Origin: Lichenostomus cassidix
Lineage: Eukaryota; Chordata; Aves; Passeriformes; Meliphagidae
Assembly (NCBI GenBank): GCA_008360975.2
Contig: CM039183.1
Span: 52,599,350 to 52,663,349 of the forward strand
Length of the DNA: 64,000 nt
Direction of reading: 5' to 3'
The translations under genes and the position numbers were made by a program. Of the stretch, positions 35,323-47,248 are shown piece by piece. Within the stretch, counting starts at the first letter, position 1, and every line of letters starts with the position of its first letter. Below the pieces are notes generated by a model that worked only from the letters and a program-made list of their open reading frames with translations, did no database searches and was not told where the DNA came from.

Positions 35323-38300
35323 CATTTTTTTCATGTTCACTATTATCACTCCTTTGGGATGTGGCACATAACTTGTAGTCTGTCCCCTCATGCTGAGCCT
35401 TGCAGGCAGCTACTGGAGAGTGAAAGAAGGGGTCTTCAAGAACATTTGGCATGAGGAAAGGAGTTGTCACAGAATAAGGGGCTCCAATTGTAAACAGAGT
35501 GACAGGCTAATCTTGCAGATGATCATGCTAGATGTTCTACCAATTACAGTCTAACACTATGGCCTTCTCACCCATCGGATGATTTGATAAGCAAGGGGAT
35601 TTGTGGAATGTCATGCATGGGGACAGAATAAATCTGAGATGGCTGTCTAAGCCAAAGTCATCTGCATAATTTTGACTCTTCTAGAAAGATGGTGGTAGGC
35701 AGGAAAATTTCACTTTTCTTCCTCGCATTCACTTCCTTAAAACAACACATTAGGGCCTTATTAAAAAAATAAAAGTATTAAAAAATCCATTAGCTCCCTC
35801 ACTGTTTTTTGTTTTCTGAACACTTCTGTATTTTAATTTTGCTTGAACACTTTAGCTACTCTCAGCCATTTCACTTTCAGTTTGGAGCCCCTCTGTGCTT
35901 CTCCCTCAGAAGGTCCATTGCTGTCGTGTTTGTGTTTCCAGGTCTGGGGAGGAAACCATTACCTTAAAATACAAACAAAGCAGATGTTTTCTTCTGCAAG
36001 ACCTCATACTGTAAGAAAACTCCAGAGAATGCAAAGCAATAAATATGACTGTACATGTGCATTTGTCCATCTGCGATCAGTCGCAGCTTGCTGAGGGAAG
36101 GCTGTGCGTGAGGGAGGACTGGCTGCACTCAGTGCCACAGATGGGCTAGCCAACTCGTGCCTGCAGGGGCAGCACAAGGGAAAGAATTAAAATCAATTGC
36201 AGGCAACATCTTATACTTCCTTTTCAACCCACTGCAGATGGGGAAGCTGGGGAAGGGAGCCAGTGAGCTGAATGAGGAGATGCACACAGACAACTGCAGG
36301 GTGCAGGAGGGAACAGTATTTGAAAAGGGGAGGCTTTAGTTTAGTGCTGAGGAAAGCAGCAAAGTATTATAGGTTTGTTCCTGGGTGGAGTCAGAGATTG
36401 AGAACAGTGCTGTCATGATCAATGGAGAAGAGCAGTCTTCTGTCTCTTGCTAAGGCTTGTTTGGAGAAAGTGAAGGGGATGCAGAGAGGCAGAGCATGAT
36501 GGGGAGGAGGCACTGGTAATAGGAGAGGAGCTGGAAAAGACAAGATGCTTTGAGGCAGTCAGAGATGAGCTGCCTTGCAAGCTGACTGCTGTAGTACAGT
36601 GAGACAGAGGGAAGACTTGTCAGCAGTTGATGTACGTGGCTCATTGAAAAGCTTGATTGTGCTCTTCATTTTGTTTATTAGTTCAAGTGGTCCAAAGCAC
36701 TGCTTTCTTAAGACTGCACTCATTTGAGTTGTAAGAAAAGAAAGAATAAAACCAGTCATGTGAAGACTTTGAATTCCAATGCATCTATCCAATGGCTAAA
36801 AAAATGTACTGCATATTATAGCAACGTATTTATGAAGAGTATGCTGGTTTTGGTTGCAAAAGGGCAGTTCCCCTTTCTTCCCTTTCCTTCACATTTCCCC
36901 TTAAAATCATGTATGTGACTGTTATGGATATCTGTCAAATAACCAGTCACCCTTTGCTTATTACTGGCTGGGGAATCCAACTGTTACACCTGAGGAGCCA
37001 TTAGGTGTGTGCTGTTCTTGTAAGAGCAAATGCAAAATGTTACTGTGGCTGCAAATTAACTGGTATCACTGAACACTTTACAAGTTTCTGTGTTGGGCAT
37101 CAGTGTTCTCCAGGGCCAGGTAATTTTTCCACTAAACTATGTATGCAGGGCTGGGTAGACAGTGGAAGTTTGCACAGCTTGTGTAGTGGTTACAAAAAAA
37201 CCCCCACACCCAAAATACAATCTGAGTTTAATTCACTCATTAGATGATGTGTGTGAGCGCAGACACTGAAAGTCCTTTAGGTTAGGTGTTACACATATCT
37301 GACCTGAGAAGTTAGCCAAAGTTCAGGGTACTGCTGCTCTTTTGTTAGAAGAGATGGATGAGGCAATCAGGTGGTCTGAATGAAATCTTGTATTATGACA
37401 AAGAATGCATGAGGAACTGCTCTCTTGAACCCCTGGGGAATCTGGCAGAAGATAATCTCTTTACACACAGGGTCAGGTCTCTCTGCCCCAGCCCCTGCTC
37501 ATCCAGATGCTTATCCTTCCCTATTTTGTCACAACAGTGACAAAGTCTTTTTTTTTTGTCTTCCTCCTCAGCTTTTCTGGTCTTGCTGTTTCTGTCACGC
37601 ACAAACCCTCACAACATAATTGCCTGTGAAACCTCTCTGTCCACATGTGTCTTTGTTTTGGGAGATGGCACGTAGTTATGTTTGGGGTGGAGATCATTAT
37701 TGTTTCAAACATCTGGCTTCATAAAGAACCTTAATGGCTTCTCTGAATTTATTCTGAATGAAAGGATGAAGTGTTACGCCCACCATCTTCCACTAGCTTT
37801 TACCCAGCTTGTAGCACAAAAATGACTGGAAGCTGCATAACCTGTCAGGCTGCTTATTAAAGATGTCAGGAGAGGACTATTAAACCTCTCTACTCGGAGG
37901 GAGACGTGTGTTGATTGACCTATACAGCAACTTGTGTTGCAGCTTTGGAAAGGCAAAGTGCAAGAAATTTCTTGACTTTCAAAAAGGAGTTGACTGCTTA
38001 GATGGAGGAGCAGAGAGACATTTCCCTCAAGGTGATGGCAAGCATAGCCCTGACGGGGATGTGTTGCTGTGACCCTGACTGCACCCCTCCCTCAGCCAGA
38101 TGTGGGTGCGGGGCTCTTAGGAAGTGGTCAGTGCCATTCCTCCAGATCTGCTGAGGTTTCAGGCAGGATCATAGCTCATGGCAGCTTGACCTGTCCCTGT
38201 GCACCATGGGGTCATGAGTAAATCAAATCCTTTGCCCTGACCAGTGATGACTTTGTGTGGTGTGAATCAATATATGTCCTGGAAGAGGAACTTTGAAATA

Positions 38301-38954
38301 CATATCTCTTTAATGTGTGTGCAGATGGGGAATTATATCATGTAAATGCTAATTTACACATGTTTGAGACACGAGTGAGTAGTTAGTTCATCCTCCGACA
38401 CCAGAGGAGAGTCCTGGATGGAAAGTGCATGAGCCATTAAAAAGATATAACACTTAACTTTAGCTGGTGATGCATGTGAGAATGACACCATTGCTGTTTT
38501 GGTGGAGATGGAAGAACAAGATGTTCAGTGGTGTTTCTGAAGGTTTGTGATACAGTGCTATCAGGGTGTGAGTATCAAGGACCCTCCCTCAGCCATGAGA
38601 GCCTTTTACTGGTTGGAAGTTAAAGAATTAGAAACATAAGAAAGCTGCTGTGAGGATAGCTGACTAAAACTGCGGTAAGAGATTATGTTTGTGGGCTGCT
38701 ATAGCCCTGCTTCTTATTTGCTTGCTGTGAGGCAGTGACATACTCCCCTGCAGAGCCTTAATTTCTGGTTGTTTGTATGGAGGGTCTTAGTGGTTTCTGG
38801 CAAGTTGCTCCTTCCGAAGCGAGACTGAGCCAGTGGAAGAGATCTGCTCAGCTACATGCCATAGAAATGCATTATATATGACATTGTACAGCAGGGTTCC
38901 TGACGGAAAACAAACAGAAGAAGTGGTGCTCCATTAATAGAAAAAATGGGTAAC
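35323..38954. other. No gene seen
   Basis: Ordinary sequence with short frames. Nothing else could be supported. Confidence 0.55.
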
Positions 38955-39105
38955 AATATAGTTTTATAGCACCCATCATCCCTGAGTCTTACAGAATATT
39001 GTAGAGAGAGGCATTAGGTAAAATTAGATAATATGATGATATGGTTATGGCCATTTCACAAACGAAAGGTTCTCTGAAGAGTTAAGGCACTGCTTTCAAA
39101 AGCCT
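38955..39105 (-). mobile_element. Ancient L3/MIR-like repeat remnant
   Basis: The text 'atagcacccatcatccctgagtc', 'gaggcattaggtaaaatta' and 'atggccatttcacaaacgaaagg...gaagagttaaggcactg' follows the antisense order of very old amniote L3/MIR-type repeats (...ccattttacagatgggaaactgaggcac...). It is heavily diverged; the family assignment is from memory. Confidence 0.45.
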
Positions 39106-39705
39106 TTCTCTGTACTCAACTTAGCATGTTCTTTAATATTAATGGTTTGTTATTTGAAGAAGACTGGAAAATAAGTATGTGTGAAAATAGAATGTTATCC
39201 AGACTATCAACCAAGCACATCAGCAACAGGGGTGGTATGATGTTTGCCATTGGCATTGTGTACCCAACCCTCTTTTCATATAAAAGCTAATATTTGCTCC
39301 TCTACAGCTACTGTTGAAGGCATGGAAGTTGAACCAACCAGTGTTGAAAAATCAGGCTGAAGTCACAATAAATTTAGTCCCTAAATGTGGCAACTGGATC
39401 TGAGGTAAAAGAAATTGTAGCATAAATGATGCCTTTTTCACTTCAAAGTGAAGGATGAGTACACCACATTCGAAGAGAACACAGCAGTTTTAACCTCTTC
39501 TCACTTCTACCCTAAATGTAAATAGGGCACCACCAAGATAGACACCACTTTTGATTTTACCAAATCACTTGATATAAACATTGATCCAGCCATGGCTGAA
39601 CATACAGAACCCTCCCTCAGACATTTTCCTGGGATGTGGTGTTACTGGCTGTGTTGTAATTCAGAAGCAAGTCATTCATTTACGAATATGCGAGTGTTCA
39701 TATGT

Positions 39706-39731
39706 GCTCCTGTGTTAAGCTCCTGTGTTAA
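39706..39731 (+). repeat. 13-bp tandem duplication
   Basis: GCTCCTGTGTTAA occurs twice in perfect tandem. Confidence 0.95.
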
Positions 39732-40705
39732 GCTCTCTGTGCATCACGTTTATGAATCCTGTGGTCTTCTCAGAAGAATCACCTCATCAGATGGAACAAA
39801 TTGAAAAAGCACCCTCAGCTTTGGAATAATTGCTGTGAACATTAGTTATCCTATTTAAATTATTCTTCTATTGTGTTTTATTTTGTCCATAGTACAATAG
39901 AGACAAATTCTGCAATTAAACCAGAATAGTTCATTACAGATGACACTAACAATTGAACAGAGACATAGGAAAATATCTCTTCTCCTTTACAGCAAGTGTA
40001 CATGATTGTAAGAAGGTTATACAGGATATAAAATGTCACATTACAGTAAAGGAAGTGCATGAATCCATAAACTGGACGATGGGAAAATGTTGCTGGCAGG
40101 AACAAAGAACATTTTACAGTCCCCAAGTCTAATGGGTGGTGAAAAAGAATGGAAACTAAAAAAGAAGCTTGTAAACCCATTACAGTGCTATAGGTTTGGC
40201 TGAGATATTAGGCCAAGAGTTACAGGTACATTTAATCTTATGTCTAAGTCCCAAAAAAGCTGAGGACTATTTATTGTTAGTGCTCTTACATCTAGACTTC
40301 ACCTCAATATTTCTTTCTGAACCCATTCCTGGCAATTAATATCAGAGAGAGGGACCACATTAATTTTTCAATCCAGAAGTATGTGGTACCTTTGTTCTAA
40401 TACACATAACTTCCATGCAGTTGGAAAGACATGAGGAACAAAGAGACTACCATAGGAAAAGGATACAGAGTATTTTTGTGGTCAAGTGTGAAAATACCTT
40501 TTTCACAAAAGCTAAGAATCATTGTTTAGGCCACATTTACATTAAGAAATAAAGCATAGAGTTCTTTCTGCAATTTAAAGTTACCATTCCTCTTGCTCTG
40601 TCCTCAGTCCTGCTGTGAACTTCCAAAAATTGCCCCACTAGTACCCCAGTAAGAAGAAGGGAAAGTAACCTGAGTATTTTGCTCAAAGTTTGAAGTGCCC
40701 ACATT

Positions 40706-40786
40706 ACAAAAAAACACCAAAACCCAAAAGCCCAAAAGCAAAAGGAAACAAAAAACCCATCCACCCAGCCAAACAACCAAAAAAAG
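40706..40786 (+). repeat. A/C-rich low-complexity tract
   Basis: Runs of A with CC/CCC interruptions (aaaaaacaccaaaaccc type). Confidence 0.8.
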
Positions 40787-43700
40787 GCAGGAAGGGATTG
40801 CATCAGCAAAAATGCTTTTATGGGTAACATTTTCACAAGTGCCCAGCTGGGATGCCAGAAGCCCAGTAACAGCTCCCCTGCTTTTGAAGGTGTGATGTTT
40901 TGCATCAGTCTGTCCTCAAGGTATTCCACTGATGGGAGCTGCAGCTGCACAGTGCAAATGAAGGCCTGCGTAATTTATTCCTTTCCTCCTAATAACAGCT
41001 GCAACCCCAAATATACCCACAATTACTTTTTCCCCCTAAGACACAGAGCTTTTTAATGCACTGCTTTGCAAATACTGGAAATGTCAGTCATTTGGAAGCA
41101 ATTTTTACCTTGGCCACCATTTTGGGGGATATGGGCAAGCTACTTCCCTTGCATTTGTGCAGCCCTCTTTAAGGGGCATTGTGGTTATTTGCCTCTCAAA
41201 GATGTAATGAGGTACAACTTGTGTATGCCTGAGTAAGTATTTGGAGAGAAAAGACTTCATGTAAATGTAATTTAAAAAATATTATTATGTTGACCTCCAG
41301 AACAACTGAAATATGATGAATTTGGTATAAACTAAAATGAAAAATTAGAGCATTAATTCACCACTTTGGCTTTCTGCTGGCTCAGGCTTTAGTGGAGAGA
41401 AGACTCAGGCATCTTACTATTGTGGACTTGAATTTTAAACAGATTTCAAAAGAAAGTCGGATGGTAGAAGCTTCTGATCTGCTTTATACATTTACCCTTG
41501 TGTACAGCTAATTGCAGATTTTGGAATTCCTTTTCCTGACCCAGAGTTTTGCAATGCCAGATCTCAAAGTGCTACACAAGTTCATGGCTCTTGTTCTGCA
41601 GATCAAGCAACATCTTGGTTTTAAATGCAAAGAGTCACTTGGGAGTTCAGGGAGTGATGGCTGGGGAGAGAGCTCCTGATTCCTGAATCCCAGAGGAACT
41701 CTACCCAGGAGACTGTCTTGCCCCTCTGAACAGGAATTTGAAAACCTCCCCAATTAGCACTTGCCTGAGCCCTGCTTCTTGCTCCTTTTCTGCTTTCTTA
41801 CAAGTGTTAATTTTGCTAACATTGTTCAATATCTTAAAAATATCTTCAGCACTGGAGGCATTTTTCCTTTCACGGTTTTGTTGTCTTTTTCAAGCACTTG
41901 CAATGAATCCTTCTCTTCCTGAGATAACAGCCTTACTAAGGTCTAATAGTTCAATTCCTAAATATTATATCCCTTTTAAAAAACACACCAAAAAGAATAT
42001 GAAATGCCACATATAAAACAATATTTTGGAATATAAAGAAGCTTGCTTGGATTAGTATTCCATAACATGATTATTTCTCTCAAAACCAGTGCTACTTATG
42101 TTGTTTCCTGTTTGAAATATCCTGCTTTGCAATTTTTTAAATTTATGAAATAATTGGTTTTGCACAGCAATCCACAGCAAAAATATTCAGAGACCCTTGT
42201 GCATTTCTGCCTGATCTGCTACATTTCCTCTATGCAAAAGAAAAAGACCTTGGATGTTTTAGATATGGCACTCAGCATCCTTCAAAGACAAACTTAAAAA
42301 TTAGCTCTGATGTGATGTAACTAAAATGCTGATGATTCAGTTTTTAGCTGTTCAGGGTTGATGATAACTGAAAGAAACCATTTACACAACTGGAGCTTCT
42401 TTCAGGAACATATTTAAGCACATGCTTAAATTTGGGTATATATGTAAGGTCCGAGATTTTTAATATTTTCCTAAATTAGGTCTTTCTTTTCCTGGGGGTG
42501 TATATACAAAAGATGTCCCTCAGCAGTATGGGTGTTTCTCTGGGCACTGTCAGGGCAAAGGGAATGCAAGTTTTAAGTTTAGAGGGAGGGCCTCTCATTT
42601 CCAATTTCTTGAGGTTTTGCCTTAAGTGTAACTTTGCTTCAGAAGGTTGAATCCTCTTCACTCTGGCTTTCTCTTGTTTGATTTGGAAGATGTAGCTATG
42701 TATTTCCTTAAGTCCTGATTAATGTGGAGAAACATTCTTTTCATGCTCATAAAAAACAGACGCATCCCAGCCAGGCCCAGAACATATGTGACTGGTTCCA
42801 TCCTCTTTACAACATATTGCTGCGTGAAATAAGGAACATGCGACAATCATCACTTTCCAGTCTCCGGACTGTGATGCCAGAGAGAAGGCACCCATCCATT
42901 TTTTTTTTCTCTCATCCTTTTTTTAGTCCTTACTCTCCCATACTGATTAAATTTGAATAGCCATTTTATTGCCAATTCTGTCAGCTACAATCATGCCCTA
43001 TTATTCTATTAAATGAAGTTAAATGAAAGTAGGAGAATCAGGCCCTTTGCTTGCCAGTTGCTGGCTTGCAGGTTGAAATGGTTCACCATTTCCTTTCTTC
43101 TATTGTTGTTAATAAATAGGATGTGCAAATCTTACGTTTAATTCATTTCTGTTCTTGAGGTTTGATGGTGTTGTCATTCTAAGAATCCAGAATGAATTTG
43201 TCATTTTGTGGTGCCAAAGCTCACTGTGCATAGGAGAGTGCTACTAGTGATGTGAAAATACAAAAACCACAACAAACCAGGCAGCAAAAGTTTTACACCT
43301 TTTTTTTAATGCTTTTTTTTATTGTTGTTGTTTTAGTATAAAGTGGTATATTGACTGTAAGTGATCATATCCCTGGCTGCACAAAAGAATGGGCTCAGGT
43401 GTTCTCACATGAAAGAATCTCTCTGGAAAAATTAATACTTTTTCTGTTTTGTTTTGCTTTTCCTGTTTATCTTTGTTCAGACAGAACCACACTTTAAAAA
43501 GCTTTGGACACGCAGCTGGACATACATAAAAACCATACCTGACTTGCATCTGTAATTTAACTTTGTAAATCATATTCTTATTTGAACATATAGTTGTTCA
43601 ATTTATATATACACATGTAGAGCTTTGGGTTTGTACCTTTAAAATAAACAGGAGCTTTGCCATTACATTTGGGGAGTATCAGATAAAATTCTGTATGTAC

Positions 43701-45557
43701 AGATTAGATATCCAGATTCTCATGCCTTTCGTGTCCAGTGATCTTGAAAATACATGGACTTTTGAGAGAATCTAGGTTTGCATCACAGGAATAGGATGCA
43801 ACTTTGAAGAGTCTGTTCTTTATTTCCCTCTCTTTCTTCCTGATTTATTTACTGACTCCCGGGCAAACTTGTTTGCCATGTGGTGTAAATTGAATTGAAA
43901 CCGCTGAATTTCCCTGACTGCTTAGGGTACCTACTGTCAGAAAATCTGCACAAATTTTAGAATTAGCAGGCACACAAAATGTTTATCTCACTTGTTAGCT
44001 TGGTAAAAGCCCACTGACTTTCTGAAATCACAGCAGCGAGCTGTAAATGATGTGTGAAATGAAAAGGCTTTGCTCACCCAGCGAAGACAGGGAAAACATT
44101 GAGGAAGCTGTGCCATTGGACAGGGCTTGGTGGAAAGGAGGGAAACAGCTGTGATACAAGAAGAATTAAGCCCAGAATATACCAGCAAAGACAGAAAATA
44201 AATCAAGTTTGATGTAATTTTCCTATGCAGGTTTTTCTTTTTTTCTTTTCTGTCTTGCTCTGTTTCTTTTCTGTACAGAGACTGCAAATCTGAGTGGTTC
44301 TGGTTTGTGTGACTTGCATGAAGTTTTAAATTTGAAGTGATCATTGATTTGTGCATTATGTTCCAGTATGTTCTACTGCATCAGGCACTCTGTTTTGTTT
44401 CTGTCCACGTCTACATGTTTTACTGGGAAACAGCTTTAGCAGGGAGTCTGTGATAGAAAACTGACTTGGAAAATGAGTGCCAGTTCAAGGGCAGGATCAT
44501 CCGTCTTTACTGCCTTCACCCTTCTGATGGTCTGGGAAGGACAGGGAAGCACATGGGGGTTAGAAAATTGAACAACACACTTAGAGGTTAGACAGAGTCA
44601 TAGATTTTAAAGAGTTTACCCTTGCAGAGGAATCAGATGCTGAATCTGTTGTGGCTATCACCACTCTAATGGGAAAAGAAGGGGAAAGGGATAAGTTGAG
44701 AACCATAGGATCTCCTCACCAGTGGGTGCAAGTGAGTGCCAGCAGGGATCACACATCCCTGGCTCTCCCCAAGTTTACTGTGTTTCCATACCATCTGCCA
44801 TCCCTACCCCCCATACTTGTTTGCTTAACCTCATTAAACACATGGCCCTGTGCATACTGGAATGAGTAGACACAGACCATTATGTGACTGCTCTGTTTGA
44901 ACATTGAATCAGGGGAATATGAATATATAACTTGAGTAGTAGCTGGGGATTGATGCTGGGCAAGCATGCTAGCATGGCTTCTGGGTGGGATCTAGCTTGC
45001 ACTGTCCAGATCCAAGTGTGAGGAGAGCAGGTGTGTGTGGTTGTCTGCCCACGTACATCTACTTTATATACTGCCTTGCCAGGCAGTTTTAGATTTTAAC
45101 CCCATTGTGCAAAGATACTAAATATCTATGCCTGTCCCAGGATCCAGTCTTTGAATTAGAGCATTTTGTTATAACAACTTGTATTTCCAAAAAGCCAAGA
45201 TGCTCTGTTGCGACAGTTCCTAACAGTACAGTTTACAATTTTTTTTGCTGTATTTTGGCTTGTTACTGTAAAATACTGTGACAGATGGAGCATCATCTGT
45301 CAACAATTCCTATCTGACACAGAGTAGAAATTATTGCTGTGATGAAATTATTGATCTTGTATCTTTACATTTAGAATCAAGAAGGATCTTATACTCGGCT
45401 GAATAAAATCAAAAGCAGTTTAGTTTAGAATCCAAAAGGGATTTTACTCTAGGAAGACCCTTAGTGACTGGAGGTGGAAAAGATTTTAGTCTTGGCAGAC
45501 ACAGCTACATAAAAGCTAATTTCTCATAGCTGTCTTATTGCTTTCTATGATATGTCA

Positions 45558-45583
45558 ACACTAGTATGGAACACTAGTATGGA
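45558..45583 (+). repeat. 13-bp tandem duplication
   Basis: ACACTAGTATGGA occurs twice in perfect tandem. Confidence 0.95.
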
Positions 45584-45644
45584 TTTATCCATGAATCTTT
45601 CCCATGTGTTTTTCATGCAAATAAGAACTAAGAAAAATACAGAA

Positions 45645-45700
45645 TTTTTTTTTTTGGTTTTTTTTTTTTGGGTTTTTTTTGTGTGTGTGTGTGTGTGTGT
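45645..45700 (+). repeat. T-rich tract followed by (GT)10
   Basis: T-runs interrupted by GG, then ten GT units that may form Z-DNA. The open frames over it are compositional. Confidence 0.9.
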
Positions 45701-46946
45701 ATTTAGTGTGTTCTCTTTGCTGGGAGCCAACACACTTCTCTGTGTAAGATCTGAAAACAAGCGGAGAGCTTGACTAGCCAGGCTTGCAGTCAGGAGAATC
45801 ATGGGAGACAAAAGCATCGTGAAAAACAATTAACAAAAAAGATTTGGTTTTCCAAGAGTTTGCTGGCACAGATACAGATGTGGCACTAATGTGGCCTAAT
45901 GTGGCAGTAATTATAGTGTTAATACCATCTTTTTAGTTCTTAAACTCAGGATGCCTTTTTGTTTTAATGACCACTGGCTTTTATCATTGATTTGCTACAT
46001 CATTTGTTAATACTCTTGCTGTAAAGTAGTTATGCTGGAGAAACAAGGAAGGGCTAAGCTGATATGATAAGAAGGAAACAAATGTGAGGATGTGGCTCAT
46101 ACCAGTGATGGTTCTTGTGCCTAAATGTACCTCCTTAGAGTGACCCTAATACTGGAGAGGAGAGCTTGTCTGAGCACAGGTGAATGCAGCCAACATCAGG
46201 CAGTAGGTAAAATGTCTTGGTACCATCCTGAAACTGTCAGGAAGGTGAGTGGGAAGTCTGTTCTCTATGATTTTTTGCTCCATTAAAGCTACTCTGCCTA
46301 GTACTTGAAAGAAGTGACAATTCTTATCCCTTCAGCAAATAGTGATGGGTTTGGTGCTTCATGGGATTATCCCCAAAGAAAATACACCACCTGAATATCT
46401 TCGACCTTGAGCTAAAGTACCTGTAAACCTTGATCTGAAAATCTTGACATCATGGATTTCTTAGATGCATTTCTTAATATGGCTTTTTGTTGTGTCAGAA
46501 ATACAAATAAATAGTTCATTTTTCTTTGCTTCTTGTTTAAACTAGAAGGACACAGGCTTTTTACTTTGTCCTGAGAAACAGCGCAACCACATTTGAGGAC
46601 AGTGGTTTGGATTGGTCCTTATTTTCTTCTAAACCTGCCTGTCCATTCTCAACAGTGAAAGGGAATCACTGTTCATTAGGTGATTAAAAAAAGGTTAGAG
46701 TGGCTTGGAACTGCATAGAGGTGGATTTTCCTGCCAGAGAGTCTATTAGTAAATGCTTTTATGGGACTCTTCACTCTTCCAGAGTGAGTAAGTCGTGCAT
46801 TCACAGACTTGCAAAGCAATCATCTGTGAATTGTACGTGAAAAAATGTAGGGGAGGCATGTGTGGTGTGTGTTCCAATGGGACTATTCCCTAGCCACCAC
46901 TTGCTTCGGAAATTGTATTAAAAAGTACAATTGTTGGTCATTAGGG

Positions 46947-47248
46947 TTAGCCTTGCAAAGCAGGCATGACAGCATTAGCAGGAAATGCTTCCTTGATTTC
47001 AATTATAATGCATAAATTATACTCTTCTTCTGTCTTATCCGTGCAACATTCAACAACAGCATTTTCATCTCGGTCTGGGGAATAGAATTTTGCACATGGT
47101 ATAACTTCCATTGCCTTAAATACAGCCTCCCCAATTTTATCACTGAGCACTCAAAATCTTCATTATTACAGTTCAGCCAGCAGAAATTAGTTGTATTTAG
47201 ATCCCAGTAGGCCATAGGATGCATGCAGCTCTGAGATTTGGCTTCCAT
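46947..47248 (-). other. Protein-like minus-strand segment, possibly a decayed exon
   Basis: Two overlapping minus frames divide this segment. The right part reads MEAKSQSCMHPMAYW from 47248 leftwards; the left part, in another frame, begins MLSDKIGEAVFKAM at 47150 and is rich in Asp, Glu and Lys with a stop at 46947. A single frameshift near 47150 would join them, as in a pseudogene. Neither part matches a family I recognise, and splice sites are poor. Chance open frames of 65-80 codons are expected in 64 kb, so this is only a candidate. Confidence 0.15.

Larger units (their letters stand above)
39106..46946. other. Long non-coding stretch, no gene seen
   Basis: Contains short duplications (39706, 45558), an A/C-rich tract (40706-40786) and a T/GT tract (45645-45700). 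The 137-codon minus frame at 40537-40950 is partly the reverse of the A/C-rich tract and is not a credible gene. Confidence 0.55.

Noticed and set aside
40537..40950. 137-codon minus-strand frame with Phe/Trp-rich stretch
   Set aside because: The hydrophobic stretch is the reverse of the A/C-rich tract at 40706-40786, not a membrane segment.
44598..44620. 'gagtcatagattttaaag', like the antisense end of an old CR1
   Set aside because: The match stops after about 18 bp; too short to call.
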